DNA of 64,000 nt from an uncultured Spirochaetaceae bacterium (GCA_944389065.1 CALXKZ010000008.1:1-64000); one strand, 5' to 3'; positions 25,072 through 34,101 are shown, numbered from the stretch's first letter. Made by a program: numbers and translations. Notes: generated from the sequence alone by a model not told the origin.

Positions 25072-26442
25072 TCAGGGAGCGGCTCCGGCCGCTCTTTTGT
25101 TTGAGATGCTTGCTTTCATTAGAGACGTAAACATCAGGATGGCAATCAGAAGGGCTGTCCAGTCAGCTAGCGGAGTTGCCCATGCGATTCCGTCAAGAGC
25201 GAAGAAGAAGCTCAGAGGAATCATCATAAGCACATCAAGACTTCCTTTCCGAAGGAATGATAGGATGAATGGCTGTATCTTCTTTCCCATAGCCTGGAAG
25301 ATTGAGATGATCATGAAGTTCATCATTGTCGAGGGACATGCCAATGCGATTATCTTCAGGAACTTGGTGCCATAGAGAGCCGTTTCTCTGTCCTCTATGA
25401 ATAGTCTTGATACCGGGCCTGCTATAGTAAGCAGGATAACTGTACAGACACATGCGATTGAAATGCTCAGTATGAATGCTGTCTTTATCGCCTCTTTCAT
25501 GCGCTGTCTGTTGCCTGATGAGTAGTTGTATCCGATCAGCGGAACAATTCCCTGGGATATTCCCTGTCCGATTGCATATGCAAGCGAATCAATCTTCTTC
25601 GCGATGCCCATTCCTGCGATTGCGTTGTTTGAATAGCCTGCGACGATATGGTTCAGCACTGTATTCGATATAGTGCCCATCATGGTCATTATGAATCCGG
25701 GAAGTCCTACTGTGATCAGTTCGCCGGGTATTCCATTCCTGAAGGAATATGCTGCAGGAGACAATGAAATGGAAGATCTGCTTCTTATCGAATAGATGAA
25801 ATAGATGAAATACAAAGAAGCTATGAGATTTGATAGCATTGTGGCTATCGCTGCGCCTTTTATCGCGAGATCGAAGCCGAAGATGAATATCGGATCAAGT
25901 ATGATATTAAGCACTCCGCCTGCTGCCATTCCGGCTCCTGCCTGCTTTGAATATCCTTCCGCCCTTATCAGATGGGCAAGCTCGGCATTCATCACAGTTG
26001 GAAGTGCTCCTATGCCAATAGTCCAGAATACATACTGATGACAGTACTCCCATGTTTCCTCATCCGCCCCGAGTATTGGGAATATGAATGGCTCAGAAAG
26101 CATTATGATAATTCCATAGATGATTGATACAGCAGCCCCTGTCCATACCGCGAATGATGCAGCCTGTCTTGCTGATTGCCTGTCTCCCCGGCCAAGGCTT
26201 CTGGAAATCAGGCTTGAGCCGCCGATGCCGAAGAGGTTGGCGAAAGCTGTGAGGAAAACGAATACAGGCATTGCTATTGTCGCTGCTGCAACCTGAAGCG
26301 GATCATTCAGCTGCCCGATGAAGAATGTGTCAGCCATGTTGTATATGACTGTGATAAGCTGGCTTATGACAGTGGGAACCGCGAGCGTAAGCACAGCACG
26401 GGTCATAGGCGCATTTGAGAATATATCCGTTTCCTTGCTCAT
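25072..26442 (-). CDS. MATE-family multidrug/Na+ efflux protein
   Basis: A 456-residue polytopic protein of the MatE family (DinF/NorM relatives). The N-terminal MTRAVLTLAVPTVISQLITV and NMADTFFIGQLNDPLQVAA are characteristic, as are GGSSLISRSLGRGDRQSA and the second-half repeat with IGQGISQGIVPLIGYNYSSG. It probably exports cationic or other toxic compounds using H+ or Na+. Its ATG has no clear Shine-Dalgarno. The 3' end contains the terminator of the convergent nucleotidase gene. A second MATE gene of the same type lies at 37.3 kb. Confidence 0.94.
   Translation of the reverse strand: MSKETDIFSNAPMTRAVLTLAVPTVISQLITVIYNMADTFFIGQLNDPLQVAAATIAMPVFVFLTAFANLFGIGGSSLISRSLGRGDRQSARQAASFAVWTGAAVSIIYGIIIMLSEPFIFPILGADEETWEYCHQYVFWTIGIGALPTVMNAELAHLIRAEGYSKQAGAGMAAGGVLNIILDPIFIFGFDLAIKGAAIATMLSNLIASLYFIYFIYSIRSRSSISLSPAAYSFRNGIPGELITVGLPGFIMTMMGTISNTVLNHIVAGYSNNAIAGMGIAKKIDSLAYAIGQGISQGIVPLIGYNYSSGNRQRMKEAIKTAFILSISIACVCTVILLTIAGPVSRLFIEDRETALYGTKFLKIIALACPSTMMNFMIISIFQAMGKKIQPFILSFLRKGSLDVLMMIPLSFFFALDGIAWATPLADWTALLIAILMFTSLMKASISNKRAAGAAP
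25077..25099 (+). terminator. Terminator of the 5'-nucleotidase gene
   Basis: GAGCGGC, TCCG, GCCGCTC and TTTTG. The hairpin lies inside the last codons of the convergent MATE gene and encodes its Ala/Gly-rich C-terminus. Confidence 0.8.
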
Positions 26443-26540
26443 CGCTTTACATAGTAGTGCGTATGGCGCTCAATTGCCATACGCATCCTCTCTTCAGATA
26501 GTGATAAGCATCAAGGCATGCAATGCTTTGCTCATTGTCC

Positions 26541-26570
26541 TTGCCAAGCAGGAATGAAACCAACTATCCT
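26541..26570 (+). promoter_or_regulatory. tyrA-like gene promoter with start-proximal -10
   Basis: TTGCCA (26541-26546), 18 bp and TATCCT (26565-26570) end six bases before the ATG at 26577. No Shine-Dalgarno fits in between. Confidence 0.5.
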
Positions 26571-26576
26571 TTCAGC

Positions 26577-27314
26577 ATGGACGTAGGAGTTTATGGCCTT
26601 GGACGTTTCGGAACGTTCTGGGCAGCGTGCCTTGCTGCGGCAGGGTGCCATGTCAAGGCATATTCGAGAAGCGAGCATCCGCTTCCAGAGGGAGTGGAAA
26701 GGGGCTCAGAGGATGAGGTCCTTTCATCTCCGTATCTTTTCTTTGCTGTCTCGATATCTTCATTTGAGGGTGTCTTGAAGAAGGTGGGAAGCAGAATCGG
26801 AAAGAATACAGTGGTTATGGATACATGTTCTGTGAAGATCCTTCCCCGCCGCTGGATGAAAGAGAATATTCCAGCTGACAGATTCATGATTGCGACCCAT
26901 CCGATGTTCGGTCCCGATTCCGGCCGGAATGGGATCAAAGGCCTTCCTATTGTAATGTGCCCAATATCATCTGCAGAGGATGAACGATACCGTGATGTGA
27001 AGGATCTGTTCCTGCAGATGGAGCTTGATGTGCTTGAGATGAGCGCAGAGGAGCATGATGAGGAAGCAGCATATTCCCAGGGTGTCACTCATTTTGTCGG
27101 AAGGACGCTTTCTGCGATGGGAATGAAGCCTACGCCCATCGCAACACAGGGCTATAGATCCCTGATGACGATCGTGGAGCAGACCTGCAATGATCCGATA
27201 CAGCTTTTCTATGATCTGCAGCGCTTCAATCCATATGCAAAAGAAATGAGGCTTTCTCTGCAGGTCGCAGTCGAGAAGGTTCTGAATGCGCTCCGCCGGG
27301 AGGAAGAGGATTGA
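26577..27314 (+). CDS. tyrA: Prephenate/arogenate dehydrogenase-like protein
   Basis: About 245 residues. An N-terminal Rossmann motif (VGVYGLGRFGTFWAACLAAAG) binds NAD(P), and the prephenate dehydrogenase motifs ATHPMFGPDSG and AEEHDEEAAYSQGVTHFVGR follow, with the catalytic His in THPMFGP. The enzyme would oxidatively decarboxylate prephenate or arogenate in tyrosine synthesis. The C-terminal half is short and no ACT domain is present. The upstream frame extends to 26523 but no ribosome binding site supports that. Its stop overlaps the TTG start of mtaB (TTGA), so the two form an operon. Confidence 0.85.
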   Translation: MDVGVYGLGRFGTFWAACLAAAGCHVKAYSRSEHPLPEGVERGSEDEVLSSPYLFFAVSISSFEGVLKKVGSRIGKNTVVMDTCSVKILPRRWMKENIPADRFMIATHPMFGPDSGRNGIKGLPIVMCPISSAEDERYRDVKDLFLQMELDVLEMSAEEHDEEAAYSQGVTHFVGRTLSAMGMKPTPIATQGYRSLMTIVEQTCNDPIQLFYDLQRFNPYAKEMRLSLQVAVEKVLNALRREEED

Positions 27315-28585
27315 ACGTATATATCTATACGCTTGGATGCAGGCTGAACCAGGCAGAGAGCGAGGCTATCGCAGAACGGTTCCAGCAGGAAGGCTTCAGG
27401 CTCTCTCCATGGGATGAAGCTGATCTTGTTATTGTCAATTCCTGCACGGTGACTGCAAAGGCTGAGCAGAAAGCCCGCAGGATGATCCGTCGATTTTCAG
27501 AGCATTCCGAGGTTGTTGTCACAGGCTGCTATGCAGAGCTTGAGAGCTCGGAGGTCAATGCTCTTTCCAGAAAAGTCACTGTATTCTCTCTAAAGGAGAA
27601 GGCTTCGCTGCTGTCATTGCCTGAGCATATCGTCTCAGCTCTGTCATCGGGGTTGACACTGCATGATGCAATACTGTCATTCACCAGGCGCAGCACCGAT
27701 CTCTTTGCCTTCGATGCGTCATCATTCCAATATCATTCCCGTGCGTATCTGAAGATACAGGATGGGTGCGATAACAGCTGCGGATACTGCAGGACAACGA
27801 TTGCCAGAGGTCCTTCTGTCTCGCTTCCTGCCGAGGAGGCTGTCAGACGGGCTCTTGAGATAGAAGCAAAGGGGTTCCATGAGATCATGCTTACAGGTGT
27901 GAATCTTACGATGTATGACCATGACGGTGATGGGCTTGGTGGCCTGATAGAGAAGCTTCTGGCATCGCTTGGAGGAGGGATGAGGCTAAGGCTTTCATCA
28001 ATGGAGCCCGATCATGTTGATGACCGCCTTCTTGATACTCTTTCCGATTCCCGCATGCAGCCCCATTTCCATATCCCGATCCAGTCTGCTTCTGAGAAGG
28101 TGCTTACGATTGCCTCAAGGCGTTACTCGATCTCGCATGTCGAACATATCATCAAGAGGATGCGAGCGGCCAAGGACGATCCTTTCATCGCATGTGATGT
28201 GATTGCAGGCCTTCCCGGGGAGGGGGAGAAAGAGTTTGAGGAGACATATGACTTCCTCGATAGAAATGACTTTTCCGCAATGCACGTCTTTCCATATTCT
28301 CCAAGGCCGGGTACACCTCTTTATGGAATGAAGAACAGAGCCGAGGAGAGAGTCAGGGATGAAAGGGCTGAAAGGCTGAGAGAGCTATCGGCACTGCATA
28401 GCAGGCGGTATCTTGAACGCCAGAAAGGGAAAAGGCTTGAAATCCTTGTTGAAAATGGATGCGAGGGGACAACAGGGAACTACCTTAAAGGCTCTGTGGC
28501 ATTGCCAGAAGGCCGAGTCCCTGTCCGTGGAATGATTTACGAAGGTATTCTTTCCAGCATTGATCCGGTGGTCATAGAGGTCTGA
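27311..28585 (+). CDS. mtaB: tRNA t6A37 methylthiotransferase MtaB
   Basis: A radical SAM enzyme that adds a methylthio group to N6-threonylcarbamoyladenosine at tRNA position 37. The N-terminal UPF0004 domain has TLGCRLNQAESEA, NSCTVTAKAEQKARR and VTGCYAE, providing three Cys for the auxiliary cluster. The radical SAM motif is DGCDNSCGYCRT. The C-terminal TRAM-like segment follows (KRLEILVENGCEG). Length 424. The start is TTG, overlapping the stop of the tyrA-like gene, with AGGAAGAGG as ribosome binding site. It overlaps the convergent serine acetyltransferase gene by 14 bases. Confidence 0.95.
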   Translation: MNVYIYTLGCRLNQAESEAIAERFQQEGFRLSPWDEADLVIVNSCTVTAKAEQKARRMIRRFSEHSEVVVTGCYAELESSEVNALSRKVTVFSLKEKASLLSLPEHIVSALSSGLTLHDAILSFTRRSTDLFAFDASSFQYHSRAYLKIQDGCDNSCGYCRTTIARGPSVSLPAEEAVRRALEIEAKGFHEIMLTGVNLTMYDHDGDGLGGLIEKLLASLGGGMRLRLSSMEPDHVDDRLLDTLSDSRMQPHFHIPIQSASEKVLTIASRRYSISHVEHIIKRMRAAKDDPFIACDVIAGLPGEGEKEFEETYDFLDRNDFSAMHVFPYSPRPGTPLYGMKNRAEERVRDERAERLRELSALHSRRYLERQKGKRLEILVENGCEGTTGNYLKGSVALPEGRVPVRGMIYEGILSSIDPVVIEV

Positions 28586-29441
28586 TTGATATTCCTGTCT
28601 CTGATGGCATGACAATGCTCTTTTCGGGAATATCCTCCGTGACAAGCGTATTGGATACGATCACGGAGCCGCTTCCGACCTTTATATTGCCAAGTATCGA
28701 GGCGTTAGGGTAGATGATCACATCATCCCCGATTGTCGGATGGCGTTTTGTCTTCCCTTTGATCCTGCTTGCTTCTGAGAATGCTCCGATTGCAACTCCC
28801 TGGTATATCCTGACCCTGTTACCGATTACCGCTGTCTCTCCGATTGAGGCCCCTGTGCCATGATCGATGAAGAAGCTCTCTCCGATTGAAGCTCCGGGAT
28901 GTATATCGATTCCTGTCTTCTGGTGTATGGCCTCTGTCATGAGCCTTGGAATAAGAGGAACATGCCGGTTGTATAGAAAGTGTGCTGTCCGGCTTACCGC
29001 TATTGCTTTTATTCCTGGATATGCCAGTATGATCTCATGGATGCTGTCTGCGGCAGGATCCCCTTCGAATCCCGCCCTGGCATCCAGTTTCAGCATATTC
29101 CTTATATTGCCGAGCTCTGCAGCGAGTGCATCTGTATGCTCTTCGGCCTCTCCTCCTGCAAGGGAATCAGAGATCTCTGGCGTTTCATATTTGATCGCAA
29201 GCTTTATCGAATCACATAAAAGCCTGGTGAATATCTGCATGCTGTATCCAACGACAGATCTGAGCGATCTCATATTCTCTGTTCCCTGATGCCCTGGGAA
29301 GAAAAGAGTCAGAAGCTGCTCATTCAGGGTCTTTATATCCCTCAGCTTCGGGAGAGGCGATTCTCCTCTTGAAAACTTCTGTCTATGCGTTCTCGCAAAC
29401 GAATCAAGGTATTGGTCTATGAATCTCTCTGCGCTGTACAT
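28572..29441 (-). CDS. epsC: Serine O-acetyltransferase
   Basis: A 289-residue left-handed beta-helix acyltransferase that makes O-acetylserine for cysteine synthesis. The hexapeptide region is clear: GIDIHPGASIGESFFIDHGT with the catalytic Asp-His, then IGETAVIGNRVRIYQGVAIG, KRHPTIGDDVIIYPNASILG and IKVGSGSVIVSN. The long helical N-terminal half and the MTEAIHQKTG linker fit the EpsC/CysE-like subgroup. The ATG is near an AT-rich TATTATTATAC stretch; no strong ribosome binding site is visible. Confidence 0.95.
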   Translation of the reverse strand: MYSAERFIDQYLDSFARTHRQKFSRGESPLPKLRDIKTLNEQLLTLFFPGHQGTENMRSLRSVVGYSMQIFTRLLCDSIKLAIKYETPEISDSLAGGEAEEHTDALAAELGNIRNMLKLDARAGFEGDPAADSIHEIILAYPGIKAIAVSRTAHFLYNRHVPLIPRLMTEAIHQKTGIDIHPGASIGESFFIDHGTGASIGETAVIGNRVRIYQGVAIGAFSEASRIKGKTKRHPTIGDDVIIYPNASILGNIKVGSGSVIVSNTLVTEDIPEKSIVMPSETGISIRPL

Positions 29442-29511
29442 GCTTCAATCGTATAATAATATCTTCCATTCTCCAACACAGCTTTCAGTGTTTTTGCTGT
29501 ATGCTATAGCC

Positions 29512-29772
29512 ATGAAGAAGGATGCTATGCACCGGATGCTTTCCATGCTTTCCAAGGGAAAACATCCGGATTGCTCCGATCTTGGCATTTCCAGAGAGGA
29601 GTATGTATTGCTTGTAAGCGATGCTGTGGAAAAAGGATATGTATCAGGAGTATATGTCTCTTTCTGCGATAATGCCAATGATGGTAATCTTCTGGTCCAG
29701 GCAGCGCTGACTGAGAAGGGGCAGGCAGAAGCAGGTGCTACGTCTTTGCTGAAAAGGATTTTCCATAGATAG
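29512..29772 (+). CDS. YjcQ-like small winged-helix protein
   Basis: An 86-residue cytosolic protein. The pattern of an N-terminal helix (MHRMLSMLSKGKHPD), DLGISREEYVLLVSDAVEKG, YVSGVYV and a terminal LTEKGQAEA is that of small winged-helix proteins such as YjcQ. Its DNA target or partner is unknown. The ATG at 29512 follows a TATGCT and six bases, with no ribosome binding site. The frame extends upstream but starts inside the divergent epsC region. Confidence 0.75.
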   Translation: MKKDAMHRMLSMLSKGKHPDCSDLGISREEYVLLVSDAVEKGYVSGVYVSFCDNANDGNLLVQAALTEKGQAEAGATSLLKRIFHR

Positions 29773-29802
29773 CTTTTCCTGGTTTTCTGCGGCATATGCT
29801 GT

Positions 29803-29831
29803 TTGTATGAATCCTTTTCTATGGGTATAAT
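29803..29831 (+). promoter_or_regulatory. birA promoter with start-proximal -10
   Basis: TTGTAT (29803-29808), exactly 17 bp, then TATAAT (29826-29831) ending six bases before the ATG at 29838. This is the clearest leaderless-type start in the window. Confidence 0.65.
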
Positions 29832-29837
29832 CCACAT

Positions 29838-30782
29838 ATGTCTGTTAAGGATTCAGTGCTGTCATTGCTGCTTGAGAGCAATGGCGAGGTGGTATCGGGG
29901 CAGAGTATGGCAGACGCGCTATCCTGCTCGAGAATGGCAGTATCAAAGAGTGTGCAGGCCTTGATTGCAGAGGGGTATGATATAAAGAGCTCTAAGCATA
30001 ATGGTTATATCCTGGACCCGTCGTCGGATGTCCTTTCCGATGCAGTTCTGAGAAAGGAGTTCTCGATCCCTGTCCATTATGTTCCTGAATGCAGAAGCAC
30101 CTTCTATGAGTCAAGGGCCTTGATCGCAGATGGCGTCAAAGCGCCTTTTGCGCTTATTGCTGGAAAGCAGAATGGTGGGAAGGGCAGGCTTGGACGTTCA
30201 TTCTTCTCACCCCCGGGAGGGATTTATCTATCCGTTGTCCTCAGCAGCAGTGATATACCGGATCCTGATCTCCTTACCATCTCCGCATCAATAGCTGCTG
30301 CCGATGCGATTGAGAAGCTGACCGGCGCGGAATGTCTGATCAAATGGGTCAATGATATATATTCCCGCGGCAGGAAGGTTGTCGGCATTCTGACTGAAGG
30401 AATCGTGAATATGGAGCTGGGCGGACTTGATGAGGCAATCATAGGAATCGGAATCAATCTCTCTGGCAATGATGATGATATCCCTGCTGAGCTGAAAGGC
30501 AAGATGGGATTCCTGTTTCCAGAAGGCAGATCTCCTGTATCCAGAGCAAAGCTTGCAGCTGCTGTTACGGATAATCTTATTGCAATTCAGGGAAAGGATT
30601 TCATTGACGAGTACAGGAAGCGCTGCTTCATCATCGGCCATGATGTCACTGTCGTGAAGCCTGGGAAGGGGGAATGGCCTGCTTTTGCCTATGATGTCGA
30701 CAGCTCTGGACATCTTCTCGTGGAATACGGCGATGGCAGGAGGGAATCTCTCTCCTCAGGAGAGGTGACTTTACGCTTCTAG
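29838..30782 (+). CDS. birA: Biotin-[acetyl-CoA-carboxylase] ligase / biotin repressor
   Basis: A 314-residue bifunctional BirA. An N-terminal winged helix (residues 1-60, with SGQSMADALSCSRMAVSKSV) can repress biotin genes. The ligase core shows GKQNGGKGRLGRSFFSPPGG, in which the Gly/Arg loop binds biotinyl-AMP, and IKWVNDIYSRGRKVVGIL, with the Lys contacting biotin. A small SH3-like C-terminal domain follows (DVTVVKPGKGEWPAFAYDV). It would biotinylate the carrier of a carboxylase or of the Na+-pumping decarboxylase whose beta subunit lies at 41.4 kb. Confidence 0.95.
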   Translation: MSVKDSVLSLLLESNGEVVSGQSMADALSCSRMAVSKSVQALIAEGYDIKSSKHNGYILDPSSDVLSDAVLRKEFSIPVHYVPECRSTFYESRALIADGVKAPFALIAGKQNGGKGRLGRSFFSPPGGIYLSVVLSSSDIPDPDLLTISASIAAADAIEKLTGAECLIKWVNDIYSRGRKVVGILTEGIVNMELGGLDEAIIGIGINLSGNDDDIPAELKGKMGFLFPEGRSPVSRAKLAAAVTDNLIAIQGKDFIDEYRKRCFIIGHDVTVVKPGKGEWPAFAYDVDSSGHLLVEYGDGRRESLSSGEVTLRF

Positions 30783-30818
30783 CCTATTTATATTAAAGTT
30801 TCTGAAACGGAGAATCAT

Positions 30819-32603
30819 ATGCTTAATGAGCTTAAGAATGCCTGGAAAACGGCTATAGAATCTGTACTGCATGATATGGCTGCTGGTGCTGATATCCCAG
30901 CGCTTTCAATGGGATTGCCCCCGAAGAGTGAGATGGGCGATGTGGCTTTCCCAATGTTCCCTTATGCAAAGACATTGCATAAATCACCGGCTGCGATAGC
31001 TGAAGCCGTCATGGCAGGACTTGGGGAAAACCATCCGGATGGAGAGATGTCTGCTTCCGGTCCATATCTCAATGTCCGTTTCGATATTCCGGAGCTTGCA
31101 GACAGGATCCTGGAAAAAGCAGAGAAAGAAGGTGATGGCTATGGGCACTCAGAAGACGGGAAAGGCCGCCGTGTAATGGTTGAGTTCTCGTGCCCGAATA
31201 CCAATAAGCCGCTTCATCTTGGTCATATGCGCAATGATTCTCTCGGGGAAGCTGTCTCTGCTCTTATAAAGGCAACAGGGGCAGAGGTCATGAAGGTCAA
31301 CCTTATCAATAACCGCGGTGTCCATATCTCGAAATCGATGCTGGCATACAAGCTTTTCGGAAACGGCGAGACACCGGAATCAACAGGAGAGAAAGGTGAC
31401 CACTTCGTAGGAAGATATTATGTCAGGTTCGCCGAATGGGAGAAGGAAGCAGAGGAAGCAAAGAAGAACAATCCTGATATAATCAATGATCCTTCATTCA
31501 TCGATCCTGATGCAGAGGCTCAGGCAATGCTCCGTGATTGGGAGAAAGGGGATCCAGAGGTCCGTGCTCTATGGGAGAAGATGAACAAATGGACTCTGGA
31601 TGGACTTTTCGAGAGCTACAGGAATATGGGCATATCATTCGATAAGCTCTATTTCGAGAGCGATACCTACAAGCTTGGCCGCGATCAGGTGATGCGTGGT
31701 CTCGATATGGGCGTGTTCCAGAGGGAAGAGGATGGGTCGGTGCAGATCGATCTTGCTCCGATAGGACTGGATAAGAAGGTCCTTCTCCGCCGTGATGGCA
31801 CTACTCTTTACATGACACAGGATATAGGAACTGCGGTAAAGCGGCATGAGGACTGGCCATTTGACAGTCTGATCTATGTGGTTGCCTCTGAGCAGAACTA
31901 CCATTTCAGAGTTCTCTTCTATGTATTGAAGATGCTTGGATACAAGTGGGCGGATGAGCTTCATCACCTTTCATATGGCATGGTCAATCTGCCAGAGGGG
32001 AAGATGAAGTCCAGAGAGGGAACGGTAGTGGATGCAGATGATCTGCTTGAAGAGCTTTCGCATCTTGCTGAGAATGAGATAATAGAGAAAGGCCGTGAAA
32101 AAGAGGTTGGGGATGTGAAGGAGACTGCCAGAAAGATAGCCCTTGGCGCTCTCAACTACTATCTTCTGCAGGTCCAGCCTCAGCGTGATATGGTCTTCAA
32201 TCCGAAAGAATCGATTGCCTTCAGCGGGAATACAGGCCCATACCTCCAGTATACCTGTGCGCGTATCTCGTCAATACTCAGGAAGTTCGATGCTTCTGCC
32301 TTCGAAGGCATCAGAGCCGATGGAAAGCTTCTGACAATTGATGATGAGAAGATCCTGATTAAGGCAATTGCCGAATTCCCGGAGGATGTCAGAAGGGCAG
32401 CTTTGTCATTCGATCCTTCGGTCATAGCAGTCTCGCTGTACGAGATCGCAAAGACATTCAGCCATTACTATCATGACAACCAGATCCTCAAGGCGGAGAC
32501 TAAGGAGCTTGTTGTAAGCCGTATCAGGCTTATTTCCTCTGTTCTGACTGTAATGAAGAATGGTTTCCGGCTTATCGGCATTCCATTCCTTGGGTCGATG
32601 TGA
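30819..32603 (+). CDS. argS: Arginyl-tRNA synthetase
   Basis: Charges tRNA-Arg. The N-terminal additional domain leads to VEFSCPNTNKPLHLGHMRND, which holds the class I HIGH motif as HLGH (around residue 131). The loop equivalent to KMSKS is GKMKSREGTVV (about residue 395), a substituted form common in ArgRS. The C-terminal DALR anticodon domain has TGPYLQYTCARISSILRKF and FSHYYHDNQIL. The length of 594 is normal. ACGGAG precedes the ATG. The gene is 36 bases after birA. Confidence 0.98.
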   Translation: MLNELKNAWKTAIESVLHDMAAGADIPALSMGLPPKSEMGDVAFPMFPYAKTLHKSPAAIAEAVMAGLGENHPDGEMSASGPYLNVRFDIPELADRILEKAEKEGDGYGHSEDGKGRRVMVEFSCPNTNKPLHLGHMRNDSLGEAVSALIKATGAEVMKVNLINNRGVHISKSMLAYKLFGNGETPESTGEKGDHFVGRYYVRFAEWEKEAEEAKKNNPDIINDPSFIDPDAEAQAMLRDWEKGDPEVRALWEKMNKWTLDGLFESYRNMGISFDKLYFESDTYKLGRDQVMRGLDMGVFQREEDGSVQIDLAPIGLDKKVLLRRDGTTLYMTQDIGTAVKRHEDWPFDSLIYVVASEQNYHFRVLFYVLKMLGYKWADELHHLSYGMVNLPEGKMKSREGTVVDADDLLEELSHLAENEIIEKGREKEVGDVKETARKIALGALNYYLLQVQPQRDMVFNPKESIAFSGNTGPYLQYTCARISSILRKFDASAFEGIRADGKLLTIDDEKILIKAIAEFPEDVRRAALSFDPSVIAVSLYEIAKTFSHYYHDNQILKAETKELVVSRIRLISSVLTVMKNGFRLIGIPFLGSM

Positions 32604-32610
32604 GAAAAGT

Positions 32611-32684
32611 AGAAGGCGTAGCACTGGAAGATGATGCCACGCCTTCTAAGGAATGCCTGAGCCGCCTGAAGAGGGCGGCATTTA
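32611..32684 (+). terminator. Two hairpins after argS
   Basis: AGAAGGCGT (32611-32619) pairs with ACGCCTTCT (32639-32647) across a 19-base loop. GCCGCC (32661-32666) then pairs with GGCGGC (32674-32679), followed by ATTTATAT. The second is the likelier terminator for argS, though the T-run is broken. Confidence 0.6.
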
Positions 32685-32708
32685 TATCACCTATAACAAG
32701 CGATACAC

Positions 32709-32720
32709 TGTAACGTTACA
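32709..32720. promoter_or_regulatory. Perfect 12-bp palindrome TGTAACGTTACA
   Basis: TGTAACGTTACA is a perfect dyad in the argS/tetR convergent gap. It resembles an operator or a nicking/recombination site but there is no promoter immediately beside it. Confidence 0.3.
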
Positions 32721-32796
32721 CTCTTTTCCGTTATAAATCCAGATGAAAATTATATAAGTTCATCGCAATAGAAGAAAATACATGGATTTCATCGCA

Positions 32797-33363
32797 TCAA
32801 GGGCTTCTGCGTTGGCTTCTTTCTTCAGTATCTGAAAGGAAGCTGGCAAATTCCTTGGCATACTCTTCAATATCCTCATGATTCTCCTCAAGCTCGTTTT
32901 CAAGCTTCTGCAGCAGCAGTGATGAGAACAGTATTGAAAGGAATCTGTCAGAGTATCCAAGCGATGAGATGATCACATCAATCTGGCTTTCTATCATCAG
33001 CTTTATCGCTCTCGCTTCCTCTTTAGCCCTCGGGTCGGAGAATTTCATTGAGAAGATCACCCTCAGGTATGGCAGTATTCCGTCATCAGTGAAAATACTC
33101 TGCCATCTGGATGCTGCTTCAGACAGGATATCTCCAGCGCTTCCTTCAAGTGTCAGTCTGAAGCCTTTAGCCATGAGCTTTCTGTGCCCTTCCCTGAATA
33201 TCATATCGACGATCTCATCTTTTGATCTGAACCAGTGATAAAGACTTGATTTATTCATCCCGAGTCTTTCAGCAAGGGACTGCATGGAGAGTCTATCCGG
33301 CCCATCGAATGCAAGTATATCGAGTGCCGCATCCAGTATTTCTTCTTTTCCTCTTATCTTCAT
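32797..33363 (-). CDS. TetR/AcrR-family transcriptional regulator
   Basis: A 188-residue repressor. The N-terminal helix-turn-helix is clear: LSMQSLAERLGMNKSSLYHW followed by FRSKDEIVDMI. The C-terminal effector domain is helical with no recognisable subgroup signature. The target is unknown; no efflux gene adjoins it. An 18-bp perfect palindrome fills the spacer of its own promoter, so autorepression is likely. Its TATAAT ends eight bases before the ATG and no clear ribosome binding site is present. Confidence 0.92.
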   Translation of the reverse strand: MKIRGKEEILDAALDILAFDGPDRLSMQSLAERLGMNKSSLYHWFRSKDEIVDMIFREGHRKLMAKGFRLTLEGSAGDILSEAASRWQSIFTDDGILPYLRVIFSMKFSDPRAKEEARAIKLMIESQIDVIISSLGYSDRFLSILFSSLLLQKLENELEENHEDIEEYAKEFASFLSDTEERSQRRSP

Positions 33364-33371
33364 AGGAATAT

Positions 33372-33394
33372 ATTATAAAACAAACGTTTGTTTT
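33372..33394 (-). promoter_or_regulatory. tetR operator and -10
   Basis: AAAACAAACGTTTGTTTT (33377-33394) is a perfect 18-bp dyad. Read on the minus strand it runs straight into TATAAT (33372-33377), eight bases before the tetR ATG, so a dimer bound here would cover the promoter spacer. Confidence 0.7.
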
Positions 33395-33510
33395 TAAACC
33401 GTATATTTTGCTCTTTAAGCCTGCTTTTCCGTTTATATCTATTCCCATTGATCCGTTTTGCAGTTATAACCATCAAGGTTGAAAAACCAATACTGAATAA
33501 AGGAAGAAAC

Positions 33511-33822
33511 ATGTACGCACTAGTTGAAATCCTCGGAAGGCAGTATAAGGCTGAAGAGGGAAAAGAGCTTACGGTTGACAGGCTGAACATGGAAGAAGGT
33601 TCTACCTACGAGATCGAGAAGGTTCTGGCTGTTGTGGATGGTGAGAATGCAAAGTTCGGCACGCCTTATGTTGAAGGTGCCAAGGTCACTGCCACTGTCG
33701 GTCCAGAGTTCAGAGGCGAGAAGGTAAAGGTCTATAAGTTCCGCAGAAGAAAGGGTTATAGAAGGACTCAGGGACACAGAGAGACCTATACGACTATCAC
33801 AGTCAATACGATTGTAGGCTAA
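33511..33822 (+). CDS. rplU: 50S ribosomal protein bL21
   Basis: A 103-residue ribosomal protein. The N-terminus MYALVEILGRQYKAEEGKEL and the C-terminal signature VYKFRRRKGYRRTQGHRETY are diagnostic. AAAGGAAG precedes the ATG. It heads the conserved rplU-rpmA-obg operon. The frame extends upstream to 33388 but without a ribosome binding site and with no homology. Confidence 0.97.
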   Translation: MYALVEILGRQYKAEEGKELTVDRLNMEEGSTYEIEKVLAVVDGENAKFGTPYVEGAKVTATVGPEFRGEKVKVYKFRRRKGYRRTQGHRETYTTITVNTIVG

Positions 33823-33834
33823 GGAGGAAGAGAG

Positions 33835-34101
33835 ATGGCACATAAGAAAGGTGGCGGATCTTCCCGCAATGGACGCGATTCGAACGCACAGCGCCTTGGC
33901 GTAAAGAGATTTGGTGGTCAGCTTGTAAAGGCTGGTGAGGTTATTGTCCGCCAGCGTGGAACAAAGATCCATCCGGGATACAACTGCGGATGTGGCAAGG
34001 ACTATACTCTTTTTGCTCTTACAGCAGGAACAGTCAGGTTCCATGAGAGAAAGAACAGGAAGTACTGCTCAATCGTTCCTGTAGAGGCTGCAGCCGAGTA
34101 A
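33835..34101 (+). CDS. rpmA: 50S ribosomal protein bL27
   Basis: An 88-residue ribosomal protein with N-terminus [20 protein letters not shown], which reaches into the peptidyl-transferase centre, and [20 protein letters not shown]. The segment usually GxGxDHTLFAL is [13 protein letters not shown], so this bL27 has two Cys in a place where most have Val/Arg. No N-terminal cleavage extension is present. AGGAGGAAG precedes the ATG; it lies 12 bases after rplU. Confidence 0.98.
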   Translation: MAHKKGGGSSRNGRDSNAQRLGVKRFGGQLVKAGEVIVRQRGTKIHPGYNCGCGKDYTLFALTAGTVRFHERKNRKYCSIVPVEAAAE

